Below the pieces are notes generated by a model. The model made no database searches. It saw nothing but the letters and a program-made list of their open reading frames with translations, and was not told the DNA's origin. This document shows, piece after piece, positions 8,774-17,264 of a stretch of 64,000 bases of DNA. The stretch is taken from the NCBI GenBank assembly GCA_020635535.1, contig JACJZP010000003.1, positions 62,001 through 126,000 of the forward strand. Direction: 5' to 3'. The position numbers and the translations under genes were made by a program. Position 1 is the stretch's first letter. Each line of letters opens with the position of its first letter. This DNA comes from Flavobacteriales bacterium (GTDB lineage: Bacteria; Bacteroidota; Bacteroidia; UBA10329).

Positions 8774-10873
8774 ATGAAAAGAGTCTACTTCTTGGTCATC
8801 GTGCTTTTAGCTTCGGTTGTTGCAAGAGCGCAACAAAGTTTTGACCCATCTAAAATTGATATTGTTCGAGATGAATATGGTGTTCCGCACATTTTTGCTA
8901 AGACGGATGCAGAGGTAGCCTACGGCTTGGAGTGGGCTACGGCAGAAGATGATGTGGAAAATGCCCAGTTCATGCTTTCAGCCATGCGCGGTGTACTTGG
9001 TAAGCGAAAAGGAATAGACGGTGCCAAGATCGATTTCGCGGTGCAGTTCTTGGGAGTGGTCGATTATGTGAATGAACATTACGAGGAGAGTATTCCAGAA
9101 GACCTGAAGCGGGTCTTGGAAGGGGCTGCGGCAGGTGCAAACGCATATTACACGGCTCATCCAGAGTTGCTCTGGGATAAGAAACTCCTGCCTGTAAAGC
9201 CACAGGATTTTGTGACCGGCTATATGCTTGCCATGGCGCTTATGGGTGGCGTGCAAGGAACCATTGAGAAAATGGTTGATGGTCGCATTGAACGAGATGT
9301 GCCTAAAGCAGAAGACGGCATTGGTTCAAACGCTTTTGCGTTCAACTCCAAAAAGACCGCAGATGGCAATACGTATTTGGCTGTCAATGCGCATCAGCCT
9401 ATAGAAGGTCTTTTATCGTGGTATGAGGCGCACGTTTGCTCTGAAGAGGGGTGGAACATCGTTGGTGGCCTTTTTCATGGCTCTCCGACAATTTTTCTGG
9501 GTACCAACGAAAACCTTGGCTGGGCCCACACTACCGGCAACCTTGATGAGTTAGATGTTTACAAACTCAAAATGCATCCCAAGAAAAAACTGCTGTACAG
9601 CATTGATGGCGAGTGGCATAAACTACAAGTCAATCGGGCCAAACTCAAAGTGGCGCTCGGAAAGAATGGTTGGTTCAAAATTGGAGTAAAGAAGAAGTTT
9701 TGGGTAAGCAAGTATGGTCCTACCATGAAGAACGACCATGGCTTTTTTTCGCTAAGAATGCCAGCATTGATGAATATCTATCCTATCGTTCAATGGTTTA
9801 GAATGAACAAGGCCCAAAATTTCACGGAGTTCCGTCAGGCTTTGAATATTCAAGGGCTATCGCGACAGAACATTACTTACGCTGATAAGAACGACACCAT
9901 CTATTTCATTTCCAACGGATACATCCCCGTCAGGGCAAATGGCTACGATTGGAAACGGGTTGTACCAGGAGACACCTCGCTGACGCTTTGGAACGAATTC
10001 CTTCCCATAGACAGTTTCGCGCAGTTCCTCAATCCAGAATGCGGTTGGGTATTCAATACCAACAATTCGGGTTTCGAAGCTACAGCCAAAGATGAAAACG
10101 GAAAGCTGGAAGATTACAATCCCCATATAGGCTATCGCAATAAGTACAACAATCGCAGCCTGCGTACTTACGAGATTATGGAAGGAAAGTACGCCAACAA
10201 GAAGATCAATTACGAAGACTTTAAGGCGCTTAAAATGGATCAGACCTATCCGGAAAGAATGACCTACAGAGGCGAATTCTGGATGGATGAACTTTTTGCT
10301 CTTGACGGGACCAAGTACCCTGAAATAGCAGATGCCATTGAACGAATTGCCGCCTTTGACAGAACAGCAGATACGCTTGACAGGAATTTTCCGATGTTAT
10401 TGATGACCATTTACGAGTTGCTGGATTACAACGGCAATAAGCGGGATGAGGCAAGTCAAGATGTCGATAAGCGCGTAGCCATGTTCGTAGATTGCATTAC
10501 CAAGGCCAAAGAAAAGATGATTGACAAGTTCGGAACCATTGACATTGCCTTGCGCGAACTTCAGGTAATTGAGCGGGGTGGGAAAACCGTGGCCATTGGT
10601 GGAGGCCCGGATGCTATTCGCACCGTTTTTGGTCAGTTTATGGAAGATGGCAGAAACAGAATGGTGGCTGGAGATGGTTACTTTCAGCTGGTACAATTCA
10701 CCAAAGACGGCCCTATCATTGAGAGCGCCAGTCCATTTGGAGCTTCAAGCTTTCCAGATTCGCCACACTACAGAGATCAGATGTCTCCATTCGGTAAGGA
10801 GAAAATGAAAACCATGAGCCTAGATAAGGAGACAGTTTACAAGAACGCCAAGCGCATTTATCACCCAGAATAG
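8774..10873 (+). CDS. Penicillin acylase family (Ntn-hydrolase) protein
   Basis: A 699-residue secreted hydrolase. The ATG at 8774 is chosen because it directly begins a signal peptide (MKRVYF...VVARAQQ); the upstream in-frame ATG at 8717 would add 19 unlikely residues that overlap the end of the preceding terminator. The early VRDEYGVPHIFA motif and the GSNAFAFNS motif match the penicillin-amidase family, in which the precursor is cleaved and the new N-terminal serine (here Ser185 of the precursor) is the nucleophile. GNLDELDVYKL and a C-terminal GASSFPDSPHYRDQM region also fit. Substrates in the family include beta-lactams, acyl-homoserine lactones and other amides; which applies here is unknown. 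Confidence 0.9.
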   Translation: MKRVYFLVIVLLASVVARAQQSFDPSKIDIVRDEYGVPHIFAKTDAEVAYGLEWATAEDDVENAQFMLSAMRGVLGKRKGIDGAKIDFAVQFLGVVDYVNEHYEESIPEDLKRVLEGAAAGANAYYTAHPELLWDKKLLPVKPQDFVTGYMLAMALMGGVQGTIEKMVDGRIERDVPKAEDGIGSNAFAFNSKKTADGNTYLAVNAHQPIEGLLSWYEAHVCSEEGWNIVGGLFHGSPTIFLGTNENLGWAHTTGNLDELDVYKLKMHPKKKLLYSIDGEWHKLQVNRAKLKVALGKNGWFKIGVKKKFWVSKYGPTMKNDHGFFSLRMPALMNIYPIVQWFRMNKAQNFTEFRQALNIQGLSRQNITYADKNDTIYFISNGYIPVRANGYDWKRVVPGDTSLTLWNEFLPIDSFAQFLNPECGWVFNTNNSGFEATAKDENGKLEDYNPHIGYRNKYNNRSLRTYEIMEGKYANKKINYEDFKALKMDQTYPERMTYRGEFWMDELFALDGTKYPEIADAIERIAAFDRTADTLDRNFPMLLMTIYELLDYNGNKRDEASQDVDKRVAMFVDCITKAKEKMIDKFGTIDIALRELQVIERGGKTVAIGGGPDAIRTVFGQFMEDGRNRMVAGDGYFQLVQFTKDGPIIESASPFGASSFPDSPHYRDQMSPFGKEKMKTMSLDKETVYKNAKRIYHPE

Positions 10874-10881
10874 TACATTTG
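10874..10881 (+). promoter_or_regulatory. -7 promoter element for tRNA-Arg (TACATTTG)
   Basis: TACATTTG matches the Bacteroidota -7 consensus TAnnTTTG exactly and begins 19 nt before the mature tRNA 5' end. It starts right after the stop codon of the acylase gene. Confidence 0.45.
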
Positions 10882-10892
10882 CAGCCCTTATT

Positions 10893-10969
10893 GGCCCCGT
10901 AGTTCAACTGGATAGAATATCAGATTTCGGCTCTGAGGGTTGGGGGTTCGAATCCTCCCGGGGTCACCA
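10893..10969 (+). tRNA. tRNA-Arg (anticodon TCG)
   Basis: The cloverleaf folds cleanly. The acceptor stem is GGCCCCG/CGGGGTC; the D stem is GTTC/GAAT; the anticodon stem is TCAGA/TCTGA with loop TTTCGGC, giving anticodon TCG at 10927-10929. The T stem is GGGGG/CCTCC with a TTCGAAT loop. The discriminator is A (10966) and the CCA end is encoded (10967-10969). Anticodon TCG reads CGA and probably other CGN arginine codons. Confidence 0.93.
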
Positions 10970-10970
10970 C

Positions 10971-11007
10971 CGGGGACAATTCACTTAGATAGGTTGGATT
11001 GTCCCCG
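10971..11007 (+). terminator. Intrinsic terminator after tRNA-Arg
   Basis: CGGGGACAAT (10971-10980) pairs with ATTGTCCCCG (10998-11007), followed at once by six T residues. It starts one base after the tRNA CCA. Confidence 0.85.
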
Positions 11008-11027
11008 TTTTTTCGAAGAAAGATTGA

Positions 11028-12302
11028 ATGAAAAAGCTCGTAAAGGCTCTGGCTATCGGTGTTCTTTCATTAGCCATCCTTTCACTTTTTAGTTGGATAT
11101 CAATACAGGTATCCAAACAGGACAAAGAGTTCGGCATACTTACTAAGCCGATAAAGTATCTGTACACTTTTCCAGACCTTTTTGTGGAATCTGTTGAGGA
11201 AGCGAAAACACTTGGGTTGCCTCCAACGTTCCTCAAAACCCCTGAAGGTTTTGTTCCAATTAATGAATTGGAAAATGACCTGATCGTGTTAACGGCTTAT
11301 TCAGACACCAATAATTCACGGTCGGTTGCTCTGATCAATTTGAGGAACGATTCTCTGCTTTACAAATGGACATTTGGTCAACCCATTCTCGACCATGAAA
11401 GAATCTTTCATCCATTACTTCTTCCCAAGAAAGATCTTGTGTACTCATACAGTGGAAAAGACCTTGTAAGGGTTGATTCCATGTCGAACGTTGTTTGGAA
11501 GCAGGATGGCATTTGGCCGCATCATTCAAAAGAGGTTGACAGTAACGGAGATATTTGGATGAGCACTTACCCAAGGGTATACTATCCTACGGGCACTTAT
11601 AATATCAATGGCAGAAAGGTCTTTTATAAAGATGAGTTCATAACCAAGGTTGATGGTGAGACCGGTGAAATCCTCTTTCAAAAATCAATGACCGAGATAC
11701 TCAGAGAGAATGATCTTTCCAACTATTTGTTGAAGTCGGAAAATCCAACTGACCCGATTCATACCAATGATGTGGAACCAGCACTGAAAACAACGGAGTT
11801 CTACCAAAAGGACGACCTGTTCATAAGCGTCAAGCAGATGTCTGCTATTTTTCATTACCGACCATCAACAAATGAAATACTGAATGTAATTGAGGGTCCG
11901 TTTGTTGGTCAGCATGATGTGGATTTCTATGATGATAGCTCGTTGGTGTTCTTTAACAACAATTATTACACGGAAGCGAAGGTTGAGAAGTTCAACATTA
12001 GGGATTCGACAAAGATTACAACTGTTGGGGATCTTTATTCTGGCATAGTTCGCTACGATTTTACAACTCAGAGCTATTCTTTTCTTGCCGAAACCGCATT
12101 TCGCGAACACAGAATATTTACGAAGACAGAGGGCTTGATAGACTTCTATGAACCTAATACCTGTTTTGTTGAACAACAGAATGATGGGGTGCTTTGGGTT
12201 ATTAAGGACGATAAGGTCATTTACAAAAACGTATTGCAATCCTTTCACCAAGGGTATCATCATTTACCGAATTGGACCCGGATAATTAAGCATCCTTTAT
12301 AA
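11028..12302 (+). CDS. Arylsulfotransferase (ASST)-like protein
   Basis: A 424-residue protein with an N-terminal membrane anchor or signal sequence (residues about 6-26). The rest looks like the beta-propeller of the arylsulfotransferase superfamily. Positioned histidines fit its active-site pattern: HHSKEVDSNGDIWM (His165, His166), the PIHTNDVEP motif (His245, Asn247, Asp248) and VGQHDVDF (His296) followed by a FFNNN block. Bacterial ASST enzymes move sulfate between phenolic compounds in the periplasm; eukaryote-like members are of unknown role. It follows the tRNA terminator and is probably its own unit. Family moderately sure, substrate unknown. Confidence 0.7.
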   Translation: MKKLVKALAIGVLSLAILSLFSWISIQVSKQDKEFGILTKPIKYLYTFPDLFVESVEEAKTLGLPPTFLKTPEGFVPINELENDLIVLTAYSDTNNSRSVALINLRNDSLLYKWTFGQPILDHERIFHPLLLPKKDLVYSYSGKDLVRVDSMSNVVWKQDGIWPHHSKEVDSNGDIWMSTYPRVYYPTGTYNINGRKVFYKDEFITKVDGETGEILFQKSMTEILRENDLSNYLLKSENPTDPIHTNDVEPALKTTEFYQKDDLFISVKQMSAIFHYRPSTNEILNVIEGPFVGQHDVDFYDDSSLVFFNNNYYTEAKVEKFNIRDSTKITTVGDLYSGIVRYDFTTQSYSFLAETAFREHRIFTKTEGLIDFYEPNTCFVEQQNDGVLWVIKDDKVIYKNVLQSFHQGYHHLPNWTRIIKHPL

Positions 12303-12335
12303 AGGCATTGGTTGATGCCAACGCATTGACTCAAT

Positions 12336-12343
12336 TAACTTTA
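12336..12343 (+). promoter_or_regulatory. Possible -7 element (TAACTTTA) just before the aminotransferase start
   Basis: TAACTTTA matches TAnnTTTG except for the last base and ends 4 nt before the ATG at 12348, which would give a leaderless or near-leaderless transcript. Confidence 0.3.
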
Positions 12344-12347
12344 TAGC

Positions 12348-13622
12348 ATGTCTGAGATTTCGAGGAAACAGTTTCTGAAACAATCAATTCTTGCATCTGC
12401 GGCTTTGCCCTTTGCTCCCATGTTTGCAGGGTCTGAGTTGGCTCCACTGCAAGTACCTGAACACGCAGAACTGGAAAAGGACGAAGCTTTTTGGGCCGAG
12501 GTGCGACAGCAGTTTACGTTGGACGAGAAGGTTATCAATTTCAACAACGGCTCGGTCGGTCCGCAGTCCATTCCGGTTCAGGAAGCGCATATTGACATGT
12601 ATCGCCTCAGTAATAAGGCGCCTGCTCATTACTTGTGGCATGAGCTGAACGACCAGCGCGAAACCTTGCGGGAAGAGCTGGCAAAACTGATGGGTGCCGA
12701 AACCGAAGAAGTGGCCATCAATCGCAATACAACAGAAGGTTTGAGCACGGTCATTTTCGGTTTGAACTTGAAGGCTGGAGATGAAGTGGTGATTTCCGAT
12801 TTCGATTATCCCTTCATGCTAAATGCGTGGCGCCAGCGCCAAATGCGTGATGGAATTATATTGAAAGAGGTGAAACTTCCTCTACCTATTGAGGATGTGG
12901 ATCAAGCCGTTGAACTCTACAGAAAGGCCATCACGCCCAAGACCAAAGTCGTTCATATCACCCATGTCATCAACTGGACAGGGCAGGTAATGCCCGTAAA
13001 GGAGATAACCGCCATGGCAAAGGAAAAAGGTTGTGAGGTTGTGGTGGATTCCGCTCATGCATTGGCTCATGTGCCGTTGTCGTTTAAAGAAATCGGGTGT
13101 GATTATCTGGCGACTTCACTGCACAAGTGGCTGGGCGCTCCATTCGGTACGGGTGCTTTGGTTGTCAAAAAGGAAAAGAAAGCCTCGTTGTGGCCTTTGA
13201 TGTCACCATACGAGCCGCAAAGTGATGACATCAAGAAGTTTGAGTTTCTTGGAACACGTTCCATTCCGGCAGAAATGGCGGCTTTGGATGCCATTGAGTT
13301 TCATCAGAAACTGGGAGCCGAGAATGTGCACAAACGCCTGCATTACATCAAAAATTACTGGGTGAATCAGGTGAAAGATTTAAAGGGAATCACTGTTCAT
13401 ACTTCACTAAAACCAGAGTTTGGAGGTGCAATGGCAACAATTTCCATCGATGGAAAGACAGCGGGCGAGATTGTGACAGGTATTCGCAAAACCGCATACT
13501 TTGATGTGGGTTATGTGGTTTGGAATGGAATGGACGCGGTGCGAATCAGCCCACATATTTACACCTCACTTCATGAACTGGATCTACTGGTTGAAGCCAT
13601 TAAAAACCTTGTCGGGAAATGA
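12348..13622 (+). CDS. Class V aminotransferase-fold PLP enzyme (isopenicillin-N-epimerase-like), exported
   Basis: A 424-residue PLP enzyme. Residues 1-30 resemble a Tat-type export signal (SRKQFLK followed by a short hydrophobic stretch and Ala residues), with Lys in place of the second Arg. The fold markers are NFNNGSVGPQS (about 65-75), the NRNTTEGLS motif, VVVDSAHALAH holding the aspartate that pairs with the PLP ring, and TSLHKWLGAPFGTG with Lys260 as the Schiff-base lysine. This pattern is typical of the class V subgroup annotated as isopenicillin N epimerase or cysteine desulfurase-like; the true reaction is unknown. Its TGA overlaps the next gene's ATG by 4 bp, so the two are translationally coupled. 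Confidence 0.85.
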   Translation: MSEISRKQFLKQSILASAALPFAPMFAGSELAPLQVPEHAELEKDEAFWAEVRQQFTLDEKVINFNNGSVGPQSIPVQEAHIDMYRLSNKAPAHYLWHELNDQRETLREELAKLMGAETEEVAINRNTTEGLSTVIFGLNLKAGDEVVISDFDYPFMLNAWRQRQMRDGIILKEVKLPLPIEDVDQAVELYRKAITPKTKVVHITHVINWTGQVMPVKEITAMAKEKGCEVVVDSAHALAHVPLSFKEIGCDYLATSLHKWLGAPFGTGALVVKKEKKASLWPLMSPYEPQSDDIKKFEFLGTRSIPAEMAALDAIEFHQKLGAENVHKRLHYIKNYWVNQVKDLKGITVHTSLKPEFGGAMATISIDGKTAGEIVTGIRKTAYFDVGYVVWNGMDAVRISPHIYTSLHELDLLVEAIKNLVGK

Positions 13623-14458
13623 TTCGAAGCCTGATTCAATGGTTGTCTGAACACCGCGCGGTGAATCTTGCTCTGGTGGTCGGGTATGCGGCTTTCATTG
13701 TTTTCGCACACGAATGGTTCGTTTATCGTTCTGTCGACATCATGAATAGTCTGTCCATTCCTGTCTATGATCGACTCGTGGCCGTAATTGTCGCTGCTGC
13801 GTTGATTTCAGTCGTTCTAATGATCTATAGAGGCATCAGGCAATGGGGTCATGTCAACAGATATGGAGTGGTTTTTTTGCTGCTGACCTTAACTGGGTTG
13901 ATCATCCATTTCTTCATGCTGACCGAAATGAACATAGAATTCATCCATGCAGTCGAATTCGGGTTGCTGTCGGTACTGATCTATCCGTTGACCGGACGTT
14001 TTGGGGGAGCCATCGCTCTGGCGCTTCCTGTAATGATGTTCGATGAATGGTACCAGTATCAGGTGTTGTTCGACTTTGTGGATTATTACGAACTCAATGA
14101 TATTGTGCTCGACCTCTTAGGTGCGGGACTGTTTCTGTCCGTTCTAAAAATGTTCAACCTTGGGGTGAGTATTGACCACGTGCCTATTTCGAAGCGGGTG
14201 GAGGTTTATCTCCTTTTGATTCTGGTTTTTGGAATCGTCCTTGGCCTGGTAACAGGATGGATTGCTATCTACAGCGAAACAGCCTCAGAACACACCTGGT
14301 TGGTACTGAATGCCATCAAAGAACCTTACGGGTTTTGGCGCGTGCATCCACTTATTGGTTCTTCCTACCATGTACTGGAACCCATTTCCGGATTGGCCAT
14401 CGTATTCGCGCTGAGCTTCGGCTATTTGCTAATGGATTCCAGCAGACCAGTGAAGTAG
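13619..14458 (+). CDS. VanZ-like polytopic membrane protein
   Basis: A 279-residue protein with about seven hydrophobic segments. The central part (HAVEFGLLSVLIYPL, then MMFDEWYQYQ, then NDIVLDLLGAGL) follows the VanZ-like pattern of an acidic residue after a His/Glu helix, DEWxQ, and a D-x-x-x-D-x-x-G motif. VanZ confers low-level teicoplanin resistance in enterococci, but most relatives have no known role. It overlaps the exported PLP enzyme by the ATGA start/stop, suggesting a joint envelope-related task. Its 3' end overlaps the opposing gene by 37 bp. The family call rests on short motifs. Confidence 0.6.
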   Translation: MIRSLIQWLSEHRAVNLALVVGYAAFIVFAHEWFVYRSVDIMNSLSIPVYDRLVAVIVAAALISVVLMIYRGIRQWGHVNRYGVVFLLLTLTGLIIHFFMLTEMNIEFIHAVEFGLLSVLIYPLTGRFGGAIALALPVMMFDEWYQYQVLFDFVDYYELNDIVLDLLGAGLFLSVLKMFNLGVSIDHVPISKRVEVYLLLILVFGIVLGLVTGWIAIYSETASEHTWLVLNAIKEPYGFWRVHPLIGSSYHVLEPISGLAIVFALSFGYLLMDSSRPVK

Positions 14459-15210
14459 GAGGGAGCAAACTTCAATCGACTTCCGTACCAACTGAACATT
14501 TCCCCGTCAACCAATTTGACGGCAGCATTCCGCAGCAGTTCTTGCAACTCCTTGATGTGTTTTTCTTTGAAGGGAAACGGCTCTGAGGAAAGCAGAATCA
14601 CCTCTGGATTCAGATCTATGATCTGCTGCTCGGTCAATTCCGGATAACGCGTTTCAGAAACCACATTTTCAAACCCGCAACGTTCTAGCAGATCGTTAAT
14701 GAATGTTTCTGGACCAGCAGCCATAAACGGGTTTTTCCAGATCAGGTACAGTACTCGTTTGGATGAATTCAGCGGTTTCAATTCAGCAAAACCAGTTTCG
14801 ATTTCGCGAGTTAATTGAGAAGCATCGGAATCCGTGATTTCAGCAATTGATCGGATCATATCCAAAGCAGAATCAAGGCCATTCACATCACTTACCCAAA
14901 CAGGAAAATTCTTTGCAAGTGCTTCAATATCTGCTTGATTGTTTTCTTCCTTGTTGGCAATGATCAGATCTGGATTCAGCTTTGGAATCACATCAAAATG
15001 GATCTTCTTGGTACCGCCAACTCGCGTTTTGGTTCGGAACCATTCATCAGGATGTACACAGAATTTGGTGATGCCGACCACTCGGTCTCCCAGACCAAGG
15101 TCAAACAATAATTCTGTCTGGCTTGGAACTAAGGAAATGATGCGTTCAGACTTTCGCGAGATTTCAACTTCGCGACCCAACTGATCAATATGAACCAAAG
15201 TGTCAGACAT
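14422..15210 (-). CDS. Helical-backbone metal-receptor (BtuF/TroA-like) binding protein without signal peptide
   Basis: A 262-residue protein of the periplasmic binding protein class III fold used for vitamin B12, siderophores and metals. Markers are RIISLVPSQTELLFDLGLGDRVVGIT near the N-terminus, GTKKIHFDVIPKLNPDLIIANKEENNQ in the middle and DLNPEVILLSSEPFPF late. No signal peptide or lipobox is visible from any start, so it seems cytoplasmic, which is odd for a transporter binding protein but occurs in this family in Bacteroidota. No ABC permease or ATPase is nearby. The ATG at 15210 is chosen; a longer start at 15246 would run through the upstream terminator hairpin. Confidence 0.75.
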   Translation of the reverse strand: MSDTLVHIDQLGREVEISRKSERIISLVPSQTELLFDLGLGDRVVGITKFCVHPDEWFRTKTRVGGTKKIHFDVIPKLNPDLIIANKEENNQADIEALAKNFPVWVSDVNGLDSALDMIRSIAEITDSDASQLTREIETGFAELKPLNSSKRVLYLIWKNPFMAAGPETFINDLLERCGFENVVSETRYPELTEQQIIDLNPEVILLSSEPFPFKEKHIKELQELLRNAAVKLVDGEMFSWYGSRLKFAPSYFTGLLESISK

Positions 15211-15240
15211 AAAAAAGAGGTTCCACAAAGAAACCTCTCT
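15211..15240 (-). terminator. Terminator hairpin abutting the binding-protein start codon
   Basis: Read on the minus strand, AGAGGTT and AACCTCT form a stem followed by six T residues ending one base before the ATG at 15210. It should end transcripts of the DUF1761 gene, yet it leaves no room for a normal leader of the next gene. Confidence 0.65.
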
Positions 15241-15262
15241 TTTCATACTGTTGAGGCAAAAT

Positions 15263-15742
15263 TTAGGAGAACTGACAGATCACACCGCCCATAAGAGCAA
15301 GCGTCAGTGTCCAATAACTGGCATTGATGGCGATGTACTTAAACCCTTTGCGTTCGAAAAGTGCGTTGGTTCCCAAAACCGGAAGTACGAAGAAGATTCC
15401 AGCTATGGTACCATGCAAAGCACCGTGACCAAAACTTCGGAAGCGGTCTCCGTAGGCATCCATGAAGGTTTCCAGTGCCGCAAGATTTGCTGGGTCCGTG
15501 TCGCCCTGAAAAAGCGCCTGCACCCCTATTTGGTGAATGACAATGCTGATCATACTAATAGATAACATGACGCTGAGAAGTAGCGATACACCGAAAATAA
15601 CAGGCATGTTGCCGGTCTTGATCATGTCTTCGGTCACGCCAGAGGCTTTCATCCATGCATTACCGAATACTTTGGGGTTGTACCAGATAAAACCGATGAT
15701 AGTTGGAATAAGGGCTGCGCCTAGAATTACTGGAAAATTCAT
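15263..15742 (-). CDS. DUF1761 family membrane protein
   Basis: A 159-residue protein with four hydrophobic segments. The N-terminus (FPVILGAALIPTIIGFIWYNPKVFGNAWMK) is the hallmark of DUF1761, small membrane proteins of unknown function; the GHGALHG segment near residue 107 in the third membrane helix also fits. The start ATG at 15742 lies 6 nt after a TAAATTTT box, consistent with a near-leaderless message. A terminator follows the stop codon. Confidence 0.8.
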   Translation of the reverse strand: MNFPVILGAALIPTIIGFIWYNPKVFGNAWMKASGVTEDMIKTGNMPVIFGVSLLLSVMLSISMISIVIHQIGVQALFQGDTDPANLAALETFMDAYGDRFRSFGHGALHGTIAGIFFVLPVLGTNALFERKGFKYIAINASYWTLTLALMGGVICQFS

Positions 15743-15748
15743 GATGGT

Positions 15749-15756
15749 AAAATTTA
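15749..15756 (-). promoter_or_regulatory. Possible -7 element (TAAATTTT) for the DUF1761 gene
   Basis: On the minus strand TAAATTTT matches TAnnTTTG with one mismatch and ends 6 nt before the ATG at 15742. Confidence 0.3.
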
Positions 15757-15837
15757 GTTGGTTGACGTTACCAAAATAACCATTCAGATTTCTGCTGATG
15801 CCCTTGGTCGAAATTTTAACAATTGATTGATTGCCGT

Positions 15838-17196
15838 CTAATCCGCAATCGCCTTGATGATGTCGTGTTTGGTAAGAATGCGGTACGAATCCGCTCCATC
15901 CCTGTAAAGAACCGCTGGAGTTTCCTTATCGAAAATGTCTGCAATTTCTGCCACGCTTTTACCGCTATTCACCTCAGGGAAAGGTTGCTGCATAATATCT
16001 CGCACCTTGCAGTTGCGGTCTTCTGGTTTATTGAATAGATGACTGAAAAGCTTTCCTTCCGTAACGGAACCAACTGGCTTTCCATTCTCAAACACAGGAA
16101 CCTGCGAAATGCCATTTTCAGTGATTAACTTAACAACATCAGCAACTGAGTCATCTGCCTCAACCGACATCAACTCAGGCTGTTTGGCACCATGAACTTC
16201 CACCACGCTGATGCGGCCTTTATCCAAGTAACCACGGTCACGCATCCAATCATCGTTAAAGATCTTACCCACGTAGCGTGTTCCATGATCGTGGAAGATG
16301 ACTACCACCACATCATCTGGCTTCAATTGATCTTTCAACTGCAACAATCCTTGAACAGCGCATCCAGCGCTATTTCCCACCAATAGACCTTCTTTCTTGG
16401 CCAACTCGCGGGTCATCAGCATACCATCCTTATCGGTCACTTTCTCGAACAGGTCTATCACGTCAAAATCAACACATTTCGGAATGATGTCTTCACCAAT
16501 TCCTTCGGTCACATACGAGTAGATCTCACTCTCAACGATCTTACCTGTTTCATGGTAAGCCTTCAAAGCAGAACCGTACGTATCAATTCCCCAAACCTTG
16601 ATGTTCGGGTTCTTCTCCTTCAAGTATTTGCCCGTTCCAGAGATTGTTCCACCCGTTCCAACGCCAACTACCAAATGCGTCACTTTTCCTTCCGTTTGTT
16701 CCCAAATTTCAGGACCAGTTTGTAGGTAATTCGCCTTCGGATTGCTCAGGTTATCATACTGATTCGGGTAAAACGAATTCGGAATTTCCTGATTCAATCT
16801 TCGCGCCACCGAGTAGTAAGAACGCGGGTCGTCCGCATCCACATTCGTAGGCGTTACAACAACCTCAGCGCCCATCGCACGCAGAATATCCATCTTCTCC
16901 TTGCTCTGCTTATCCGGCATAGTGCAGATCAGGCGATAGCCCTTCACAATAGCGGCCAGCGCCAAACCCATTCCCGTGTTGCCCGAAGTTCCCTCAATGA
17001 TGGTTCCTCCTGGTTTCAAACGACCATCGGCCTCCGCATCCTCAATCATCTGCAACGCCATTCTATCCTTGATCGAATGCCCCGGATTGAACGTCTCCAC
17101 CTTGGCCAGAACCGTACACGGAAGGTCCTTACAAACCTTGTTCAGCTTCACCAGAGGCGTGTGGCCAATGGTCTCCAAAATATTGTTGTAATACAT
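15838..17196 (-). CDS. Cystathionine beta-synthase / cysteine synthase-like PLP enzyme with C-terminal CBS pair
   Basis: A 452-residue fold-type II PLP enzyme. Residues 1-320 form the catalytic core: IGHTPLVKLN at the N-terminus, NPGHSIKDR with Lys43 as the PLP lysine, the phosphate-binding EGTSGNTGMG loop, and VGVGTGGTISG. Residues about 330-452 are a pair of CBS domains (VADVVKLITENGISQVPVFENG and the last 60 residues), which often bind adenosyl ligands. This layout matches cystathionine beta-synthases, which join serine and homocysteine; a cysteine synthase role is also possible. The ATG at 17196 is chosen over the upstream one at 17253 because homology begins there and a perfect TACCTTTG box lies 5 nt before it. 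Confidence 0.88.
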   Translation of the reverse strand: MYYNNILETIGHTPLVKLNKVCKDLPCTVLAKVETFNPGHSIKDRMALQMIEDAEADGRLKPGGTIIEGTSGNTGMGLALAAIVKGYRLICTMPDKQSKEKMDILRAMGAEVVVTPTNVDADDPRSYYSVARRLNQEIPNSFYPNQYDNLSNPKANYLQTGPEIWEQTEGKVTHLVVGVGTGGTISGTGKYLKEKNPNIKVWGIDTYGSALKAYHETGKIVESEIYSYVTEGIGEDIIPKCVDFDVIDLFEKVTDKDGMLMTRELAKKEGLLVGNSAGCAVQGLLQLKDQLKPDDVVVVIFHDHGTRYVGKIFNDDWMRDRGYLDKGRISVVEVHGAKQPELMSVEADDSVADVVKLITENGISQVPVFENGKPVGSVTEGKLFSHLFNKPEDRNCKVRDIMQQPFPEVNSGKSVAEIADIFDKETPAVLYRDGADSYRILTKHDIIKAIAD

Positions 17197-17201
17197 GGCC
17201 G

Positions 17202-17209
17202 CAAAGGTA
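17202..17209 (-). promoter_or_regulatory. -7 promoter element (TACCTTTG) for the CBS-like gene
   Basis: On the minus strand TACCTTTG is an exact TAnnTTTG match ending 5 nt before the ATG at 17196, implying a leaderless or very short-leader transcript and supporting that start codon. Confidence 0.5.
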
Positions 17210-17264
17210 GAAACCTCCTTCGGCTGACCATTTTTCCGTTCTTCGTTTTTCATTTTTCTTTACG

